A stretch of DNA of 64,000 nucleotides, taken from contig CALKER010000017.1 in assembly GCA_938084835.1 (NCBI GenBank), positions 152,949-216,948 on the forward strand, given 5' to 3'. The notes beneath the pieces were generated by a model that was not told the DNA's origin, searched no databases, and was given only the letters and a program-made list of their open reading frames with translations. This DNA comes from an uncultured Thermoguttaceae bacterium (GTDB lineage: Bacteria > Planctomycetota > Planctomycetia > Pirellulales > Thermoguttaceae). Positions 1 through 9,238 of the stretch are shown one piece after another; positions within the stretch are counted from its first letter, which is position 1; each line of letters begins with the position of its first letter. The translations under genes were made by a program, and so were the position numbers.

Positions 1-267
1 GCAACGGGGCGGGCAAATCTTAGGCCGAACGGACCAAAACTGCTAGTCATTCGCAGGCGAAGGTAAGCCCGCAGGAATGCGACCTAAAGGAGGATGTGGA
101 GGAGCGTGCCTTTTACTCCAGCGAAAATAAAATCTGCTATTTCACTGCCTGGCATATTTTTCCGAGAAAGATCGAAACGACAAAGAAGAATGCCAACTTT
201 CACGGTTTTTTCGTGGGGAGAATCCCATCTTTTGTAGGGAGTATCGCAACCAGGGAATTAGCTGTGC

Positions 268-1047
268 GTGAGCATATGGATTGCGAATGTCGAACTTCCG
301 TGGGGAAAGCCAATGAGGATGGCCCTCTGTCGCTTCGGGTGCCCGTGCCCTAGGACGGGATCTCAGGTAGGAAAGGGCGTCTGCAAAGAGGAGACTCGCG
401 GATCGAGAGGATTCACGAGATCCGCTTGGACTGTTGCATTTGTTTTACCCCTTGTCATGGCGGCCGGGTGCGCTTCCGCAAATTACAGCGATCGAGGAGC
501 GCTCCTCGGAGGCTTGCTGGGGGCGGGAACCGGGGCTCTTGTGGGCAACGCCTTGGGACACACCGGTGCCGGGGCCATTGTAGGGGCAGGGCTAGGTGCT
601 ATCACTGGTGCGGCTGTCGGAGATGCCCTCGACGAGATCGAGGCCCGTAATCGCGCGATGATTGCCGCCCATCTTGGACGAGAAGTCCGCCCTGGCCCGG
701 CGACCATTGAGGAAATCGTTATGATGGTAAACGCAGGGGTAGATGACGAGCTCATCATTAACCACATTCGCGCCAACGGAGTCACACGTGTGCCCGGTCC
801 CCACGAACTTGTTACCCTCAAACAACAGGGGGTAAGTGCCGCGGTGATCCGGGCCATCCAAGAAACAGGAACTCTGCCGGCGTCCAAAACTGTCGTGGTC
901 CGGGAGCCACCCCCAGTCATCATTGAGGAGTACCATTACGGTCCCCCTTGGTGGCATGTTCCCCGATATCGATATTACTACCCGCCTCCTTACTATTACC
1001 ATCCACCCAGGAGCCGATTTAGCTGGGGAGTGAGCGTGTATCGATAA
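268..1047 (+). CDS. Glycine-zipper lipoprotein, putative outer membrane
   Basis: Probably a small lipoprotein in the outer membrane or periplasm. A hydrophobic stretch ends in a lipobox (AAGC) at about residues 65-68 of the longest frame. A glycine/alanine zipper follows (GGLLGAGTGALVGNALG and GAGLGAITGAAVGDAL, about residues 80-120), of the kind found in YMGG/Rick_17kDa-type lipoproteins. The middle (about 135-205) is a soluble helical domain. The C-terminus is a tyrosine/proline-rich tail, a common ending of planctomycete surface proteins. The start is uncertain: ATG codons at 268, 313 and 319 all leave an unusually long stretch before the signal peptide. It stands alone. The function is unknown; the zipper suggests membrane association. 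Confidence 0.75.
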   Translation: MSIWIANVELPWGKPMRMALCRFGCPCPRTGSQVGKGVCKEETRGSRGFTRSAWTVAFVLPLVMAAGCASANYSDRGALLGGLLGAGTGALVGNALGHTGAGAIVGAGLGAITGAAVGDALDEIEARNRAMIAAHLGREVRPGPATIEEIVMMVNAGVDDELIINHIRANGVTRVPGPHELVTLKQQGVSAAVIRAIQETGTLPASKTVVVREPPPVIIEEYHYGPPWWHVPRYRYYYPPPYYYHPPRSRFSWGVSVYR

Positions 1048-1193
1048 CTGCTTCTCCAGAATTGCGGACCACAATTACAGCGCTAGTCGCAAGTGGGCCT
1101 GCCAAAATTGGGCGCGACACTAATTTCCGTCTGGCACCCTCACGTGACGGGAGCAAAGAGGATGGAAGTCCTGCCGGGAGAATCTCGCAGGTT

Positions 1194-1670
1194 TTAAGAG
1201 GGCTTCGATGGCTGCTCAGGGCTATAACCTAATTGGTACAGCAGTTGTAAAATGCCATTAAGATGCGCTATTCGCGGCCCAAAACGGTCGATAAACTCAC
1301 TGAGCATAAACTCACCCTCTTGCAAAACCTCCATGTTTTCCACGACCTCCTCGGTCAACGTATGGAGGTACTCGGTGTGGATCTTGGCGAGGGCTTCGGC
1401 CGCCGTTCGGCATCTTTTGGCCAACTCGGGGTTAGCCTGCCGCCACTGCGCCAATTCGTGCAATCGCTGGCGCTGCGGCTGCGTCCAATGATGAATGAGT
1501 TCCTGGAGAAGAGAGATCTGCCTTTCCTGGGCTGCCAGAATCTGCCTCAAAAGATGAATGATTTCAGCACTGGCCTCGCTTGCGGCGTGCCGAGCCGGCA
1601 AAGCGCCTAATTGCGAAACATCGATTTGGCTGTAGAAACTTGGTGGATGCGAAGGTCTCTCCTGGCTCAT
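1194..1670 (-). CDS. Hypothetical coiled-coil protein
   Basis: A 158-residue protein I do not recognise. It has no signal peptide or membrane segment. Residues about 30-130 are strongly helical, rich in Q, E, L and A with heptad-like spacing (for example LLRQILAAQERQISLLQELI), so a coiled coil is likely. The protein is probably cytoplasmic and perhaps oligomeric. It is divergent from the SNF2 ATPase gene, with about 340 bp between them. Codon use resembles the neighbouring genes, which supports a real gene. No function is claimed. Confidence 0.6.
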   Translation of the reverse strand: MSQERPSHPPSFYSQIDVSQLGALPARHAASEASAEIIHLLRQILAAQERQISLLQELIHHWTQPQRQRLHELAQWRQANPELAKRCRTAAEALAKIHTEYLHTLTEEVVENMEVLQEGEFMLSEFIDRFGPRIAHLNGILQLLYQLGYSPEQPSKPS

Positions 1671-2013
1671 CGCAGACCCCCATCAAAGTCCGAACGCTTA
1701 CTCTTTTTCTTCAGTATATCCAGATTCTCATCAATTCGTCGAGCAGGTGTCGTGAACTCCACCGGATCCGACCTCTACCACGGAAGAAGGATTAAAAGTT
1801 CCACAAGTTGTTCCCGATAAAGAATCTCCGCCCGAAAGCAAGCTTTCCGAAACAGGGTGGGTGGAACCAGCTTTTCACTCAGACGGTGGAAGACCCGGAC
1901 AACTACTTATGCCGCGAAGCAGATATCAAATGTCTTTCCGATACAACGTCACCGGGCTATTAGGAAGTATTCGCTGACCCTCACAGTTACCCCTGCACCA
2001 TACTGCCGAAGAT
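1671..2013. other. Spacer with plus-strand open-frame extension of the SNF2 gene
   Basis: No independent gene is called. In the SNF2 gene's frame, the plus strand reads open from 1756 to 1974 and again from 1978 into the gene, interrupted only by TGA at 1753-1755 and TGA at 1975-1977. The conceptual translation is protein-like (rich in P, E, S and K). It may be a lost N-terminal part of the SNF2 gene or chance; see the findings. Confidence 0.35.
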
Positions 2014-3504
2014 TTGCTTCCTGGAAGACGGTGTATGCAACTTGCGAGCCAAAAAACCCATCGATCAGCCTCAGATGCTTCCAATGCCACTTTTTGGAAA
2101 ATATCCAACGTAACGGCATTCGGCCACGAAGAGAGCAACCCCACTTATCGGCGACTTTTCCCCTACCAATGGGGTGGGGTACTTTTTTTGTTAAGACGTT
2201 CGGCGGCCCTTCTTGCCGACGAAATGGGGCTAGGGAAGACGGCACAAACCTTAGTCGCTTTCCAGGCTTTGGTGGCTGAAGGCCAGATCCGCCGTGCTCT
2301 CCTTGTGGCGCCCAAGTCCCTCTTGACAAACTGGCAGCGCGAACTGGCACGATGGACGCCAGGTATTCGTACGCAAATTATCAGCGGTTCTGCAGCCCAA
2401 CGCCGTTGGCTTTGGCGGCATTCTCAGGCCACCCTTAATTTGGTTCATTACGAACTTTTGGTCCACGATGCCCCATTCCTGCTGGAGTTGAGCTCCCGAA
2501 GTGCGGTTGTTTTCGACCTGATCATTATTGACGAGGCCCAGCGGATTAAAAACCCTCACTCCGTGGCCACGAGGGTACTTCAAAAACTCCCACGACGCCG
2601 GGTGTGGGCGTTGAGCGGCACTCCGTTGGAAAACTGCCTCACCGACTTGTATGGTGTGTTCTCCGCGCTGAGGCCCGGCTTAATCCAACCCGGGATGTCT
2701 CCCACGCAGATTCGTGCGGCGATTGGCCCGCACGTTCTACGCCGCACAAAGGAGATGGTGGCTAACCAGTTACCTCAGAAAATCTATCGGGACTGCGTTT
2801 TGGAATTAACCCCAGAGCAAGCCATTCGCTACCGAGAAACTCTGCTGGTGGCGAAAAAAACGGTGGAATCAGCTTCCCCAGAAGCCCTTTTAAGACATGT
2901 CTTCGTACAGATCCTTCGGCTTAAACAGATTTGCAATTTTGATCCACAAACCGGCCGGAGTGCCAAATTCGAACAACTTCACTCGGACCTTTGTAACGTT
3001 GTGGATAAAGGACGAAAGGTCATCATCTTCAGTCAGTTTGTGGCAACACTTTCTCGACTTCAGTCACTCCTCACCCAATGGCAACCACTTGTCTTTCACG
3101 GAGGAGTCACACCTCAAGAGCGAGAAACGGTCCTTGCCGAGTTTCGTGACAATCCCCGCAAGCAGGTGCTCTTGTTGAGTTATCGGGCCGGCGGCGTCGG
3201 CTTAAATCTGCAATTTGCAAATTACGTCTTTTTGTTTGACCGTTGGTGGAATCCGGCAGTCGAAGATCAGGCGATCAACCGTGTTCATCGGCTCGGAAGC
3301 ACCCTTCCGGCCGTAGTAACTCGTTACACCTTGGCCGATACGATCGAGGAGCGGATCGAACGTCTTTTGTGCCAAAAACGGATTCTTTTTGATCAAATCT
3401 TCTCACCGGGCAATCACCTAGGTAAACTTGGACTATCGCGTGATGAGTGGGTGAGCTTATTCGATCCGGGCAGGAGTGTTTTGCTCCATCGGGAAGCAGC
3501 CTAA
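2014..3504 (+). CDS. Compact SNF2-family DNA-dependent ATPase/helicase
   Basis: A Swi2/Snf2 ATPase of helicase superfamily 2, expected to translocate on double-stranded DNA and remodel protein-DNA complexes. In order: an entry motif (PYQWGGVLFLL, about residue 50), Walker A DEMGLGKT (69-76), DEAQ Walker B (173-176), SGTPLEN motif III (201-207), then the C-terminal RecA-like lobe with RAGGVGLNL and QAINRVHRLG. Both lobes are complete, but at 496 residues there is almost nothing else, unlike the 900-1100 residues of typical bacterial SNF2 proteins with SWIM or N-terminal domains. The start used is a TTG at 2014; an ATG lies at 2035. The open frame may continue upstream through two TGA codons. 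It stands alone, with no methylase or nuclease gene nearby to suggest restriction. Confidence 0.88.
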   Translation: MLPGRRCMQLASQKTHRSASDASNATFWKISNVTAFGHEESNPTYRRLFPYQWGGVLFLLRRSAALLADEMGLGKTAQTLVAFQALVAEGQIRRALLVAPKSLLTNWQRELARWTPGIRTQIISGSAAQRRWLWRHSQATLNLVHYELLVHDAPFLLELSSRSAVVFDLIIIDEAQRIKNPHSVATRVLQKLPRRRVWALSGTPLENCLTDLYGVFSALRPGLIQPGMSPTQIRAAIGPHVLRRTKEMVANQLPQKIYRDCVLELTPEQAIRYRETLLVAKKTVESASPEALLRHVFVQILRLKQICNFDPQTGRSAKFEQLHSDLCNVVDKGRKVIIFSQFVATLSRLQSLLTQWQPLVFHGGVTPQERETVLAEFRDNPRKQVLLLSYRAGGVGLNLQFANYVFLFDRWWNPAVEDQAINRVHRLGSTLPAVVTRYTLADTIEERIERLLCQKRILFDQIFSPGNHLGKLGLSRDEWVSLFDPGRSVLLHREAA

Positions 3505-4073
3505 TGAGTACTGCCGAACCTCGCCTGGACAGTGAGGCCTGCAAACCGGAAATTGCCGTCCAGAATCCCACCGTGATCGCCCAAAGAACCCTCGATGGTC
3601 TCCACCTCCAATGATGTGACTCACCGAGAATACCCGGACCTCGTGCCCTCCCCCGCGGTACCGGTGACCTGGAAAACCTTCGCCTGACCTAGTTTACGAG
3701 GCCGCGGCGAGAAATTACCTTCAGATCCCAAAAACAGTGGAGCTTATTTAAGCATCCAGAGTATTGAGGTTCCCTTTCCCTCATAAAAGCTGCCGCCAAA
3801 CACGAACATACGCGAAAGCCCCCGCCAAATGTGTTCCGTGGGTACTCCCCGGTTTTTTCGGTAGCTTGAGGCAATTCGCGGCGAATAAACCGATTAATTC
3901 GCTGCGAATACTCCAACTAGGTTCAGAAAGGGATTTTTCCCTTCATCGGGCCCTCAATGGTGCGTCTGCTAAAGACAAAGCCACGTTACAGACAGGCTCG
4001 GTAGTGGGTAATAAAACTCTCCAGTTTGCTCCGAGTGTATGCGAACTGATTTCAACGGACGGAGGCCCGAGGC
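3505..4073. other. Intergenic, no gene seen
   Basis: About 570 bp between the SNF2 ATPase gene and the pectate lyase gene. I see only short open frames without ribosome-binding sites or protein-like composition, and no strong hairpin. The promoter of the pectate lyase gene probably lies near its end. Confidence 0.5.
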
Positions 4074-5594
4074 ATGGTCGTCGGTAAAGGCCACATGCCA
4101 CGTCGTGCAGCTATCCGCTGCCTGGTTGGAAGCACATGGTATGCTTCAGGGACTGTAGCCATCAGCCAAGTTCGTAAGGTTGCCGCTTGTCATATGCAAA
4201 AGCCTCTCGCCGGGCCTCAGGAAGCCGCGGATTCCACCCGACTGCGGGCCGAAGCACTTGAAGCCCTTCGGAAGGCTGTTCGCTTCTTCTCTCAGGAAGT
4301 AGCGGTGGAGGGCGGCTATGTATGGGCGTACTCGGCAGATCTTCGCTATCGCGAAGGAGAAGGTCAAGCTTCGCAGACCACCGTTTGGGTGCAACCTCCG
4401 GGAACACCGTCTGTAGGTGAGGCTCTGTTAAGGGCTTACGAGCGAACCGGGGAAGAGGAATTCCTGGTTGCAGCGCAAAAGGCAGGTCATTGTTTAGTTC
4501 GGGGGCAACTGGAAAGCGGTGGATGGACCTACCGCATCGAGTTCGCCCCTGAAGCACGGCGACGCTTTTATTACCGGCTACCACCCGGCAGTGAAAAGGG
4601 CTTTAATTGGAGTACCCTCGATGACAACACCACGCAATCGGCGCTGACGTTCCTCATGCGACTCGACCGAGCCCTCCGGTTCTCCGACAAAATGGTGAGC
4701 GAAAGTGTGCGGTACGCTTTGGAGAAATTACTGGCTGCACAATACCCATGCGGCGCTTGGCCTCAGGGCTTCCGTGAACCTCCGGAACCGTCCCTTTATC
4801 CGGTCCTCCGCGCTCGCTACCCGGAGGAAGTCCCGCCGGCTCCCAACTTTAAGGAATATTGGCGTTTCTACACGCTCAACGATTTGGCCCATATGGACAC
4901 GATCCGAACCTTACTTTTGGCTGCGGAAATTTATGACAACTCAAAGTACTTGGCTGCCGCAGAAAGGGGCGGAGAATTCCTGGTTCTGGCGCAAATGCCC
5001 GAACCGCAGCCGGCGTGGGCACAACAATACAACTTTCAAATGGAGCCGGCCTGGGCTCGTCGGTTCGAACCGCCCGCCATCACAGGCTTTGAATCTCAAG
5101 ATGTCCTCGCTGTGTTGATGCTTCTGTACCGCCGCACGGGGAAGAAGCATTTTTTAAAACCGATTCCTGTTGCCATCGATTACTTGCGCCGATCTTTGTT
5201 GCCGGACGGTCAACTTGCCCGCTTTTACGAGCTTAGGACCAATCGTCCGCTCTACTTCACTCGTGACTACCGCCTAACTTACAATGACACCGACCTTCCG
5301 GGGCACTATGCATTTAAAGTGCAAAGTCACTTGGACAAACTCCAAAGAGACTACGAGCTCTTGCTGGTGGAGCCTCTGCCCCAACCCCCCCAGCGTGGGA
5401 AAAGCCGCCCGTGGTCTCCGTCCCAATTGGCAACGGTCAGAAAAATCATCGCGAGCCTCGACGAGAAAGGTAGGTGGGTCGAACAGGGGAACCTCCGCAC
5501 GATAAGGGAGGGAGTCACCCAAGTAATCCGCAGTCAGACTTTCATTCGGAATGTTGATATACTCTCGCAGTATGTGGCTTCACCGCAAGCGTAG
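4074..5594 (+). CDS. PL10-family pectate lyase
   Basis: Predicted polysaccharide lyase family 10 enzyme, cleaving polygalacturonate by beta-elimination. Diagnostic for PL10 are the alpha/alpha-barrel segments around residues 170-400: GGWTYR, a WSTLDDNTTQSAL block, YPCGAWPQGF, and the active-site segment running from WAQQYNFQMEPAWARRFEPP to ITGFESQDVL. PL10 catalysis uses a conserved Arg and Asp in these blocks. The N-terminus has no clean signal peptide; the start at 4074 is supported by GGAGG about seven bases upstream, with another ATG at 4095. A carbohydrate esterase gene follows on the same strand after about 340 bp, which fits joint attack on acetylated pectin (inferred). Confidence 0.85.
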   Translation: MVVGKGHMPRRAAIRCLVGSTWYASGTVAISQVRKVAACHMQKPLAGPQEAADSTRLRAEALEALRKAVRFFSQEVAVEGGYVWAYSADLRYREGEGQASQTTVWVQPPGTPSVGEALLRAYERTGEEEFLVAAQKAGHCLVRGQLESGGWTYRIEFAPEARRRFYYRLPPGSEKGFNWSTLDDNTTQSALTFLMRLDRALRFSDKMVSESVRYALEKLLAAQYPCGAWPQGFREPPEPSLYPVLRARYPEEVPPAPNFKEYWRFYTLNDLAHMDTIRTLLLAAEIYDNSKYLAAAERGGEFLVLAQMPEPQPAWAQQYNFQMEPAWARRFEPPAITGFESQDVLAVLMLLYRRTGKKHFLKPIPVAIDYLRRSLLPDGQLARFYELRTNRPLYFTRDYRLTYNDTDLPGHYAFKVQSHLDKLQRDYELLLVEPLPQPPQRGKSRPWSPSQLATVRKIIASLDEKGRWVEQGNLRTIREGVTQVIRSQTFIRNVDILSQYVASPQA

Positions 5595-5932
5595 TGGGAC
5601 ACCGACCGCTTCTTTACGGAGGGAAAGCGATTTACGAAAGTAAGCGGTTGGCGTGTTCGGAGTGCGTTGCCCCTTTTCCCGCAAGGGTAGATTACCTCAA
5701 CCGTGCCTCAAAGCCAACAAAGTCCAGGCTTTGGAGAATCTGCAGCCTGCGCGAAGTATTCTCAACAATCTGACAAAGTGGTAGATTTCCATCCAAGTCA
5801 AGGTCTTTCGGATCCCAAGCAACGGCCGGTAATTCCCCAATTAACGATTGGGGAATGCTCTCCTAAACCATGTGGCATCGAGTAACTGGGAAAGAGCTCG
5901 CTTCGACCATTTGCAGAAAGGAGTCACGTAGG
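5595..5932. other. Intergenic, no gene seen
   Basis: About 340 bp between the lyase and esterase genes. A short inverted repeat (ACCGCTT at 5605-5611 and AAGCGGT at 5642-5648) has a 30-base loop and no T-run, so it is not a convincing terminator. The end carries the esterase ribosome-binding site. Confidence 0.45.
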
Positions 5933-7378
5933 ATGATTTGCAGAAGCCATTTGTCAGGGATTGCGTTTACAACTGTGGCCAAGGTGACGGCCGCGATCGC
6001 TATCTTTTGGTGCGCAGAAAGCACTGCAGAGGTTCGTCTCCCCAAGATTTTTGGCTCCCACATGGTTCTCCAGCAACAAAGGCCCATCAAGGTATGGGGA
6101 TGGGCGGATCCTGGCGAAAAGGTGACTGTAGCGGTTGGTGGCCAAACCGGTTCCGTACAGGCCGACGCCGACGGCCGGTGGGTTGTAGTCCTGCAGCCAC
6201 TTGCCGCGGGGGGCCCGCACCGCCTTGTGGTGGAAGGAACTAACCGCATCCAGTTGGAAGATGTCCTTGTAGGAGAAGTGTGGGTTGGGTCCGGTCAGTC
6301 CAATATGCAATGGCCCGTGAGCAGATCCATGAACGCCGAAAAGGAGATCGCAGAGGCCCATTGGCCGCAAATACGTTTGTTTACTGTGGCGCGGCAGATC
6401 GCCCCCACCCCTCAAGAGGATTGCGAGGGTCAGTGGCGAGTTTGCAGTCCCGAAACAATACCAGACTTTTCGGCAGTGCTGTATTTCTTTGGACGAAAGA
6501 TCCACCAGGGGCTCAAAGTACCCGTGGGCCTGATCAATAGTTCATGGGGCGGGACGATGGCCGAGGCTTGGACAAGTCGGGAAGCTTTGGAGACCGATCC
6601 CGACTTTGCTCCCATTTTGGAACGGGGTAAGAACTTCGATCCAAAATCCCCCCATCAGCCTGCGGTGCTGTTTAACGCGATGATTCATCCCCTTTTAAAC
6701 TTTGCCATTCGTGGCGTAGTGTGGTATCAGGGAGAATCCAACTGTGCGCGCGCCGAGCAGTATCAGAAGCTTTTCCCAACCTTGATTAAGGATTGGCGTC
6801 AACGCTGGGGGTTAGGGGACTTCCCGTTTTACTACGTGCAACTTGCACCGTTCCGCTACCGCAATGCGGACCCCCGCAATGCCGCCGAACTGCGGGAGGC
6901 CCAGCGATTGACCCTCCGCCTACCCAACGTCGGCATGGTAGTCACTACGGATATCGGCGATGTCAAAGACATCCACCCTGCCAACAAACAAGAAGTGGGA
7001 AGACGATTGGCACTCTGGGCCCTTGCCAAAACCTATGGCCAGGAAGATATCGTCTACAGCGGGCCGCTGTATCGTGAGGCAAAAGTGGAAGCCAATCGGA
7101 TTCGAATTTATTTCGATCATGTGGATGGCGGGTTAGTTGTCAAAGGGCCTGAGCTCACCCATTTCCAAATCGCGGCTGCCGACGGAGAATTTCGACCAGC
7201 AAAAGCGGTCATCGACGGAGAAACCGTAGTTGTATGGAATGAGGAGATCCCCCAACCCGTGGCAGTCCGCTTCGGCTGGAGCGACGATGCGGAACCCAAC
7301 CTCTTTAATGCGGCAGGACTTCCCGCCTCACCTTTCCGCACGGACACTTTCCCGCTGGTGACCGCCGGCAGACGGTAA
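5933..7378 (+). CDS. Sialate O-acetylesterase-like carbohydrate esterase (SASA domain)
   Basis: Exported SGNH-type carbohydrate esterase, expected to remove O-acetyl groups from sugars; the true substrate may be a plant or algal polysaccharide rather than sialic acid. The start at 5933 follows GAAAGGAG and begins a signal peptide cut near residue 32 (STAEVRLP). Catalytic blocks: GSGQSNMQWP with nucleophile Ser123, NSSWGGT (203-208), WYQGESN (264-270), and DIH at 346-348 with His348 as base. The N-terminal half before the Ser block is a beta-sandwich typical of this family. At 481 residues the length is normal. It lies downstream of the PL10 gene on the same strand. Confidence 0.9.
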   Translation: MICRSHLSGIAFTTVAKVTAAIAIFWCAESTAEVRLPKIFGSHMVLQQQRPIKVWGWADPGEKVTVAVGGQTGSVQADADGRWVVVLQPLAAGGPHRLVVEGTNRIQLEDVLVGEVWVGSGQSNMQWPVSRSMNAEKEIAEAHWPQIRLFTVARQIAPTPQEDCEGQWRVCSPETIPDFSAVLYFFGRKIHQGLKVPVGLINSSWGGTMAEAWTSREALETDPDFAPILERGKNFDPKSPHQPAVLFNAMIHPLLNFAIRGVVWYQGESNCARAEQYQKLFPTLIKDWRQRWGLGDFPFYYVQLAPFRYRNADPRNAAELREAQRLTLRLPNVGMVVTTDIGDVKDIHPANKQEVGRRLALWALAKTYGQEDIVYSGPLYREAKVEANRIRIYFDHVDGGLVVKGPELTHFQIAAADGEFRPAKAVIDGETVVVWNEEIPQPVAVRFGWSDDAEPNLFNAAGLPASPFRTDTFPLVTAGRR

Positions 7379-7762
7379 GGAGCGAAGACAGCCGGCAGAC
7401 GCGCACGAAGCAAGTCCAGATCGTACTTCGCATCGAGGACTAATCGTTGTATCCCGCAAAGGATGGGCGGCGGTGAGTCAAGGCCCACTCATGGCAGCAC
7501 CTATTTCCGATATGTAGTAACCCATTTGTATGGTGGGTGACCGTCTTTCGGGCGGGGTTGGCCCTCGCCGGGCGGGAAGTATTTACGTGCCCCACGCGAA
7601 TTGATAGCCACGCTCGACGGCATGAATCGTCCTATCCCCGAATTTGCGCCGCGAGAAAAGGCCGATCCCTACCACGCGGATCGACCTTACGTCGCAAGCG
7701 ATCATACGGCGTCCGGGGAGGCTGCGTACTTTATTTTGGCAAAACAGGTCACTACTTAGAGA
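7379..7762. other. Convergent intergenic region
   Basis: About 380 bp between the 3' ends of the esterase gene (plus) and the cupin gene (minus). I see no gene and no clear bidirectional terminator. Confidence 0.45.
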
Positions 7763-8143
7763 TTAGATGGACGATTCGTCCACTTGCTCAAGCACGGTAT
7801 CTTCATGTTCATATGGGGGAGCACAACAACATAGGAAGCGAAGTTCCTCCCCACCTGTGTTAGTGATTGAATGGACTGCGCCTGGCGGAATAGCAATAGC
7901 ATCACCAGCCCGGACACCTCGGAGTTCGTCTCCCACCTGCATTAGGGCAGACCCTTCCAAAATGAAATAAATCTCTTCTGTCTTGAGATGCCGGTGGGGA
8001 TGGGTAGTGTGCCCGGGTTTGAGCCGCGCTTCGGCTAAGCTCTGGTTGCGGATCACCGAGTTGCGGTAAGCCAAAAGTTCTCGGATCTCCGAACCATCTT
8101 TCGTGATGAATGCCGGGACCTCATCGATGTTACGAACGTCCAC
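7763..8143 (-). CDS. Small single-domain cupin protein
   Basis: A 126-residue single-domain cupin, probably cytoplasmic and metal-binding. Cupin motif 1 is seen as THPHRH...EEIYFILEG (about residues 47-64, supplying the His/His/Glu ligands) and motif 2 as GDAIAIPPGAVHSITN (about 80-95, supplying the last His). Such proteins range from sugar isomerases and dioxygenases to small-molecule sensors, so the substrate cannot be named. Two adjacent cysteines (CCC run, about 105-107) follow the barrel. It stands alone. Confidence 0.85.
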   Translation of the reverse strand: MDVRNIDEVPAFITKDGSEIRELLAYRNSVIRNQSLAEARLKPGHTTHPHRHLKTEEIYFILEGSALMQVGDELRGVRAGDAIAIPPGAVHSITNTGGEELRFLCCCAPPYEHEDTVLEQVDESSI

Positions 8144-8590
8144 GACCTTCTTCTCCTTCTCTTTCGCTCTGCAAAATCCTCATCACCGGCAAGCAACAGT
8201 CGAGCTGGAAGCCCCCAGGAAGCTCGGAGCTGCCATCCTTGTGGCACAAGCAGCGCATTAGGACATGGGCTTTACGACCTCCGGCTTGTTTCCAGCAGTC
8301 GGCGCGTTCAAACGCCCGCTGAGCCCACCCAGTGCCAGACAAATGTTTTGCCCAACGAACCGCAAACGGATTGACACTCCTCCAACCCAGCAGGATTCGG
8401 CCCAGGTCAAAAGGATTGAGCAAACGTAACCGCCACCGCGCATCAAGCTGCCTAATCGACGGTAACTCCGCTTGTTCGGACCCCGGCGAATTGGTTCCCA
8501 ACAAGTGGAAGCATTCTCGGCCATCCCACGTTGATACTAAACATGCCAAAAACAGATGTTGACACACCGCGAAAATTTCAAGCTCTTAGT
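8144..8590. other. Intergenic, no gene seen
   Basis: About 450 bp between the cupin and rsmD genes, both on the minus strand. The minus-strand open frames here (8130-8567 and 8258-8524) have no ribosome-binding site and no recognisable domain; I treat them as noise. Confidence 0.4.
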
Positions 8591-9238
8591 TCACTCCTCT
8601 CCTTTCGTTGCAATCCAAAGGACTGTTTGTCCGTAGTCCCTACGATGCCACCGGACGAATTCCGGAAGTCCCTCACCGCGGAAATGGTCATCAGCCTCAG
8701 TCACGACGATACTCCCCGTGGGGGCTCGTCCCAACATGTGCCCCAGAAGTTCCGTCATCGCCTGCGACTGGCTATGGAAATAAGCATAGGGGGGGCACAC
8801 AAAGACTAACCAGGGGGTAGACTGCGTCGGAGCTGGCAATCTCTTGGCCCACACAAAACAGTCGCCGAAAACCAGCTCACAACGGCCCTCTAATCCGAGG
8901 CTTGCAATGTTATGACGGATAGTCTCCAACGTCGGATAGTGGCGCTCCACGAAGGTTGCACGAAGTGCCCCCCTACTAAGGGACTCAAGGCCCAGAGCTC
9001 CCGTGCCCGCGAAAAGGTCAAACACCATCTTTCCTTCCACACGGTCGCCTAAATGAGCGAAAAGTGCTTCGCGGACAATCTCCCGCATCGGGCGCACGGT
9101 CACAAACCCGTTGTAAATCAATCGCCGACCTTTAAACTGGCCGCCGATTATCCTCAGCCCGTGCACCTCTTTATGACGTGGCGGAAGCGACGGCCAAGAC
9201 CGGGCTTCCAAACGGTGCCTTTTCGATCGACCGCTCAT
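8591..9238 (-). CDS. rsmD: 16S rRNA (guanine966-N2)-methyltransferase RsmD
   Basis: Predicted SAM-dependent methyltransferase acting on G966 of 16S rRNA in the assembled 30S subunit. Family blocks: LRIIGGQFKGRRL (28-40), VRPMREIVREALF (48-60), SAM-binding VFDLFAGTGALGLESLSRG (about 72-90), FVERHYPTLETIRHN (95-109). The catalytic motif IV reads CPPY (about 150) where the family has D/N-PP-Y/F; the cysteine is clear in the DNA, so either substrate handling differs or this lineage tolerates it. RsmD usually starts close to LRIIGG, so the first 25 residues may not be translated; a GTG or later start is possible. Confidence 0.85.
   Translation of the reverse strand: MSGRSKRHRLEARSWPSLPPRHKEVHGLRIIGGQFKGRRLIYNGFVTVRPMREIVREALFAHLGDRVEGKMVFDLFAGTGALGLESLSRGALRATFVERHYPTLETIRHNIASLGLEGRCELVFGDCFVWAKRLPAPTQSTPWLVFVCPPYAYFHSQSQAMTELLGHMLGRAPTGSIVVTEADDHFRGEGLPEFVRWHRRDYGQTVLWIATKGEE

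Noticed and set aside
483..1074. Minus-strand frames opposite the glycine-zipper gene
   Set aside because: Shadows of a Gly/Ala-rich gene, which gives open antisense frames; no start signals.
5605..5648. Inverted repeat after the pectate lyase gene as a terminator
   Set aside because: Seven-base arms are separated by 30 bases and no T-run follows.
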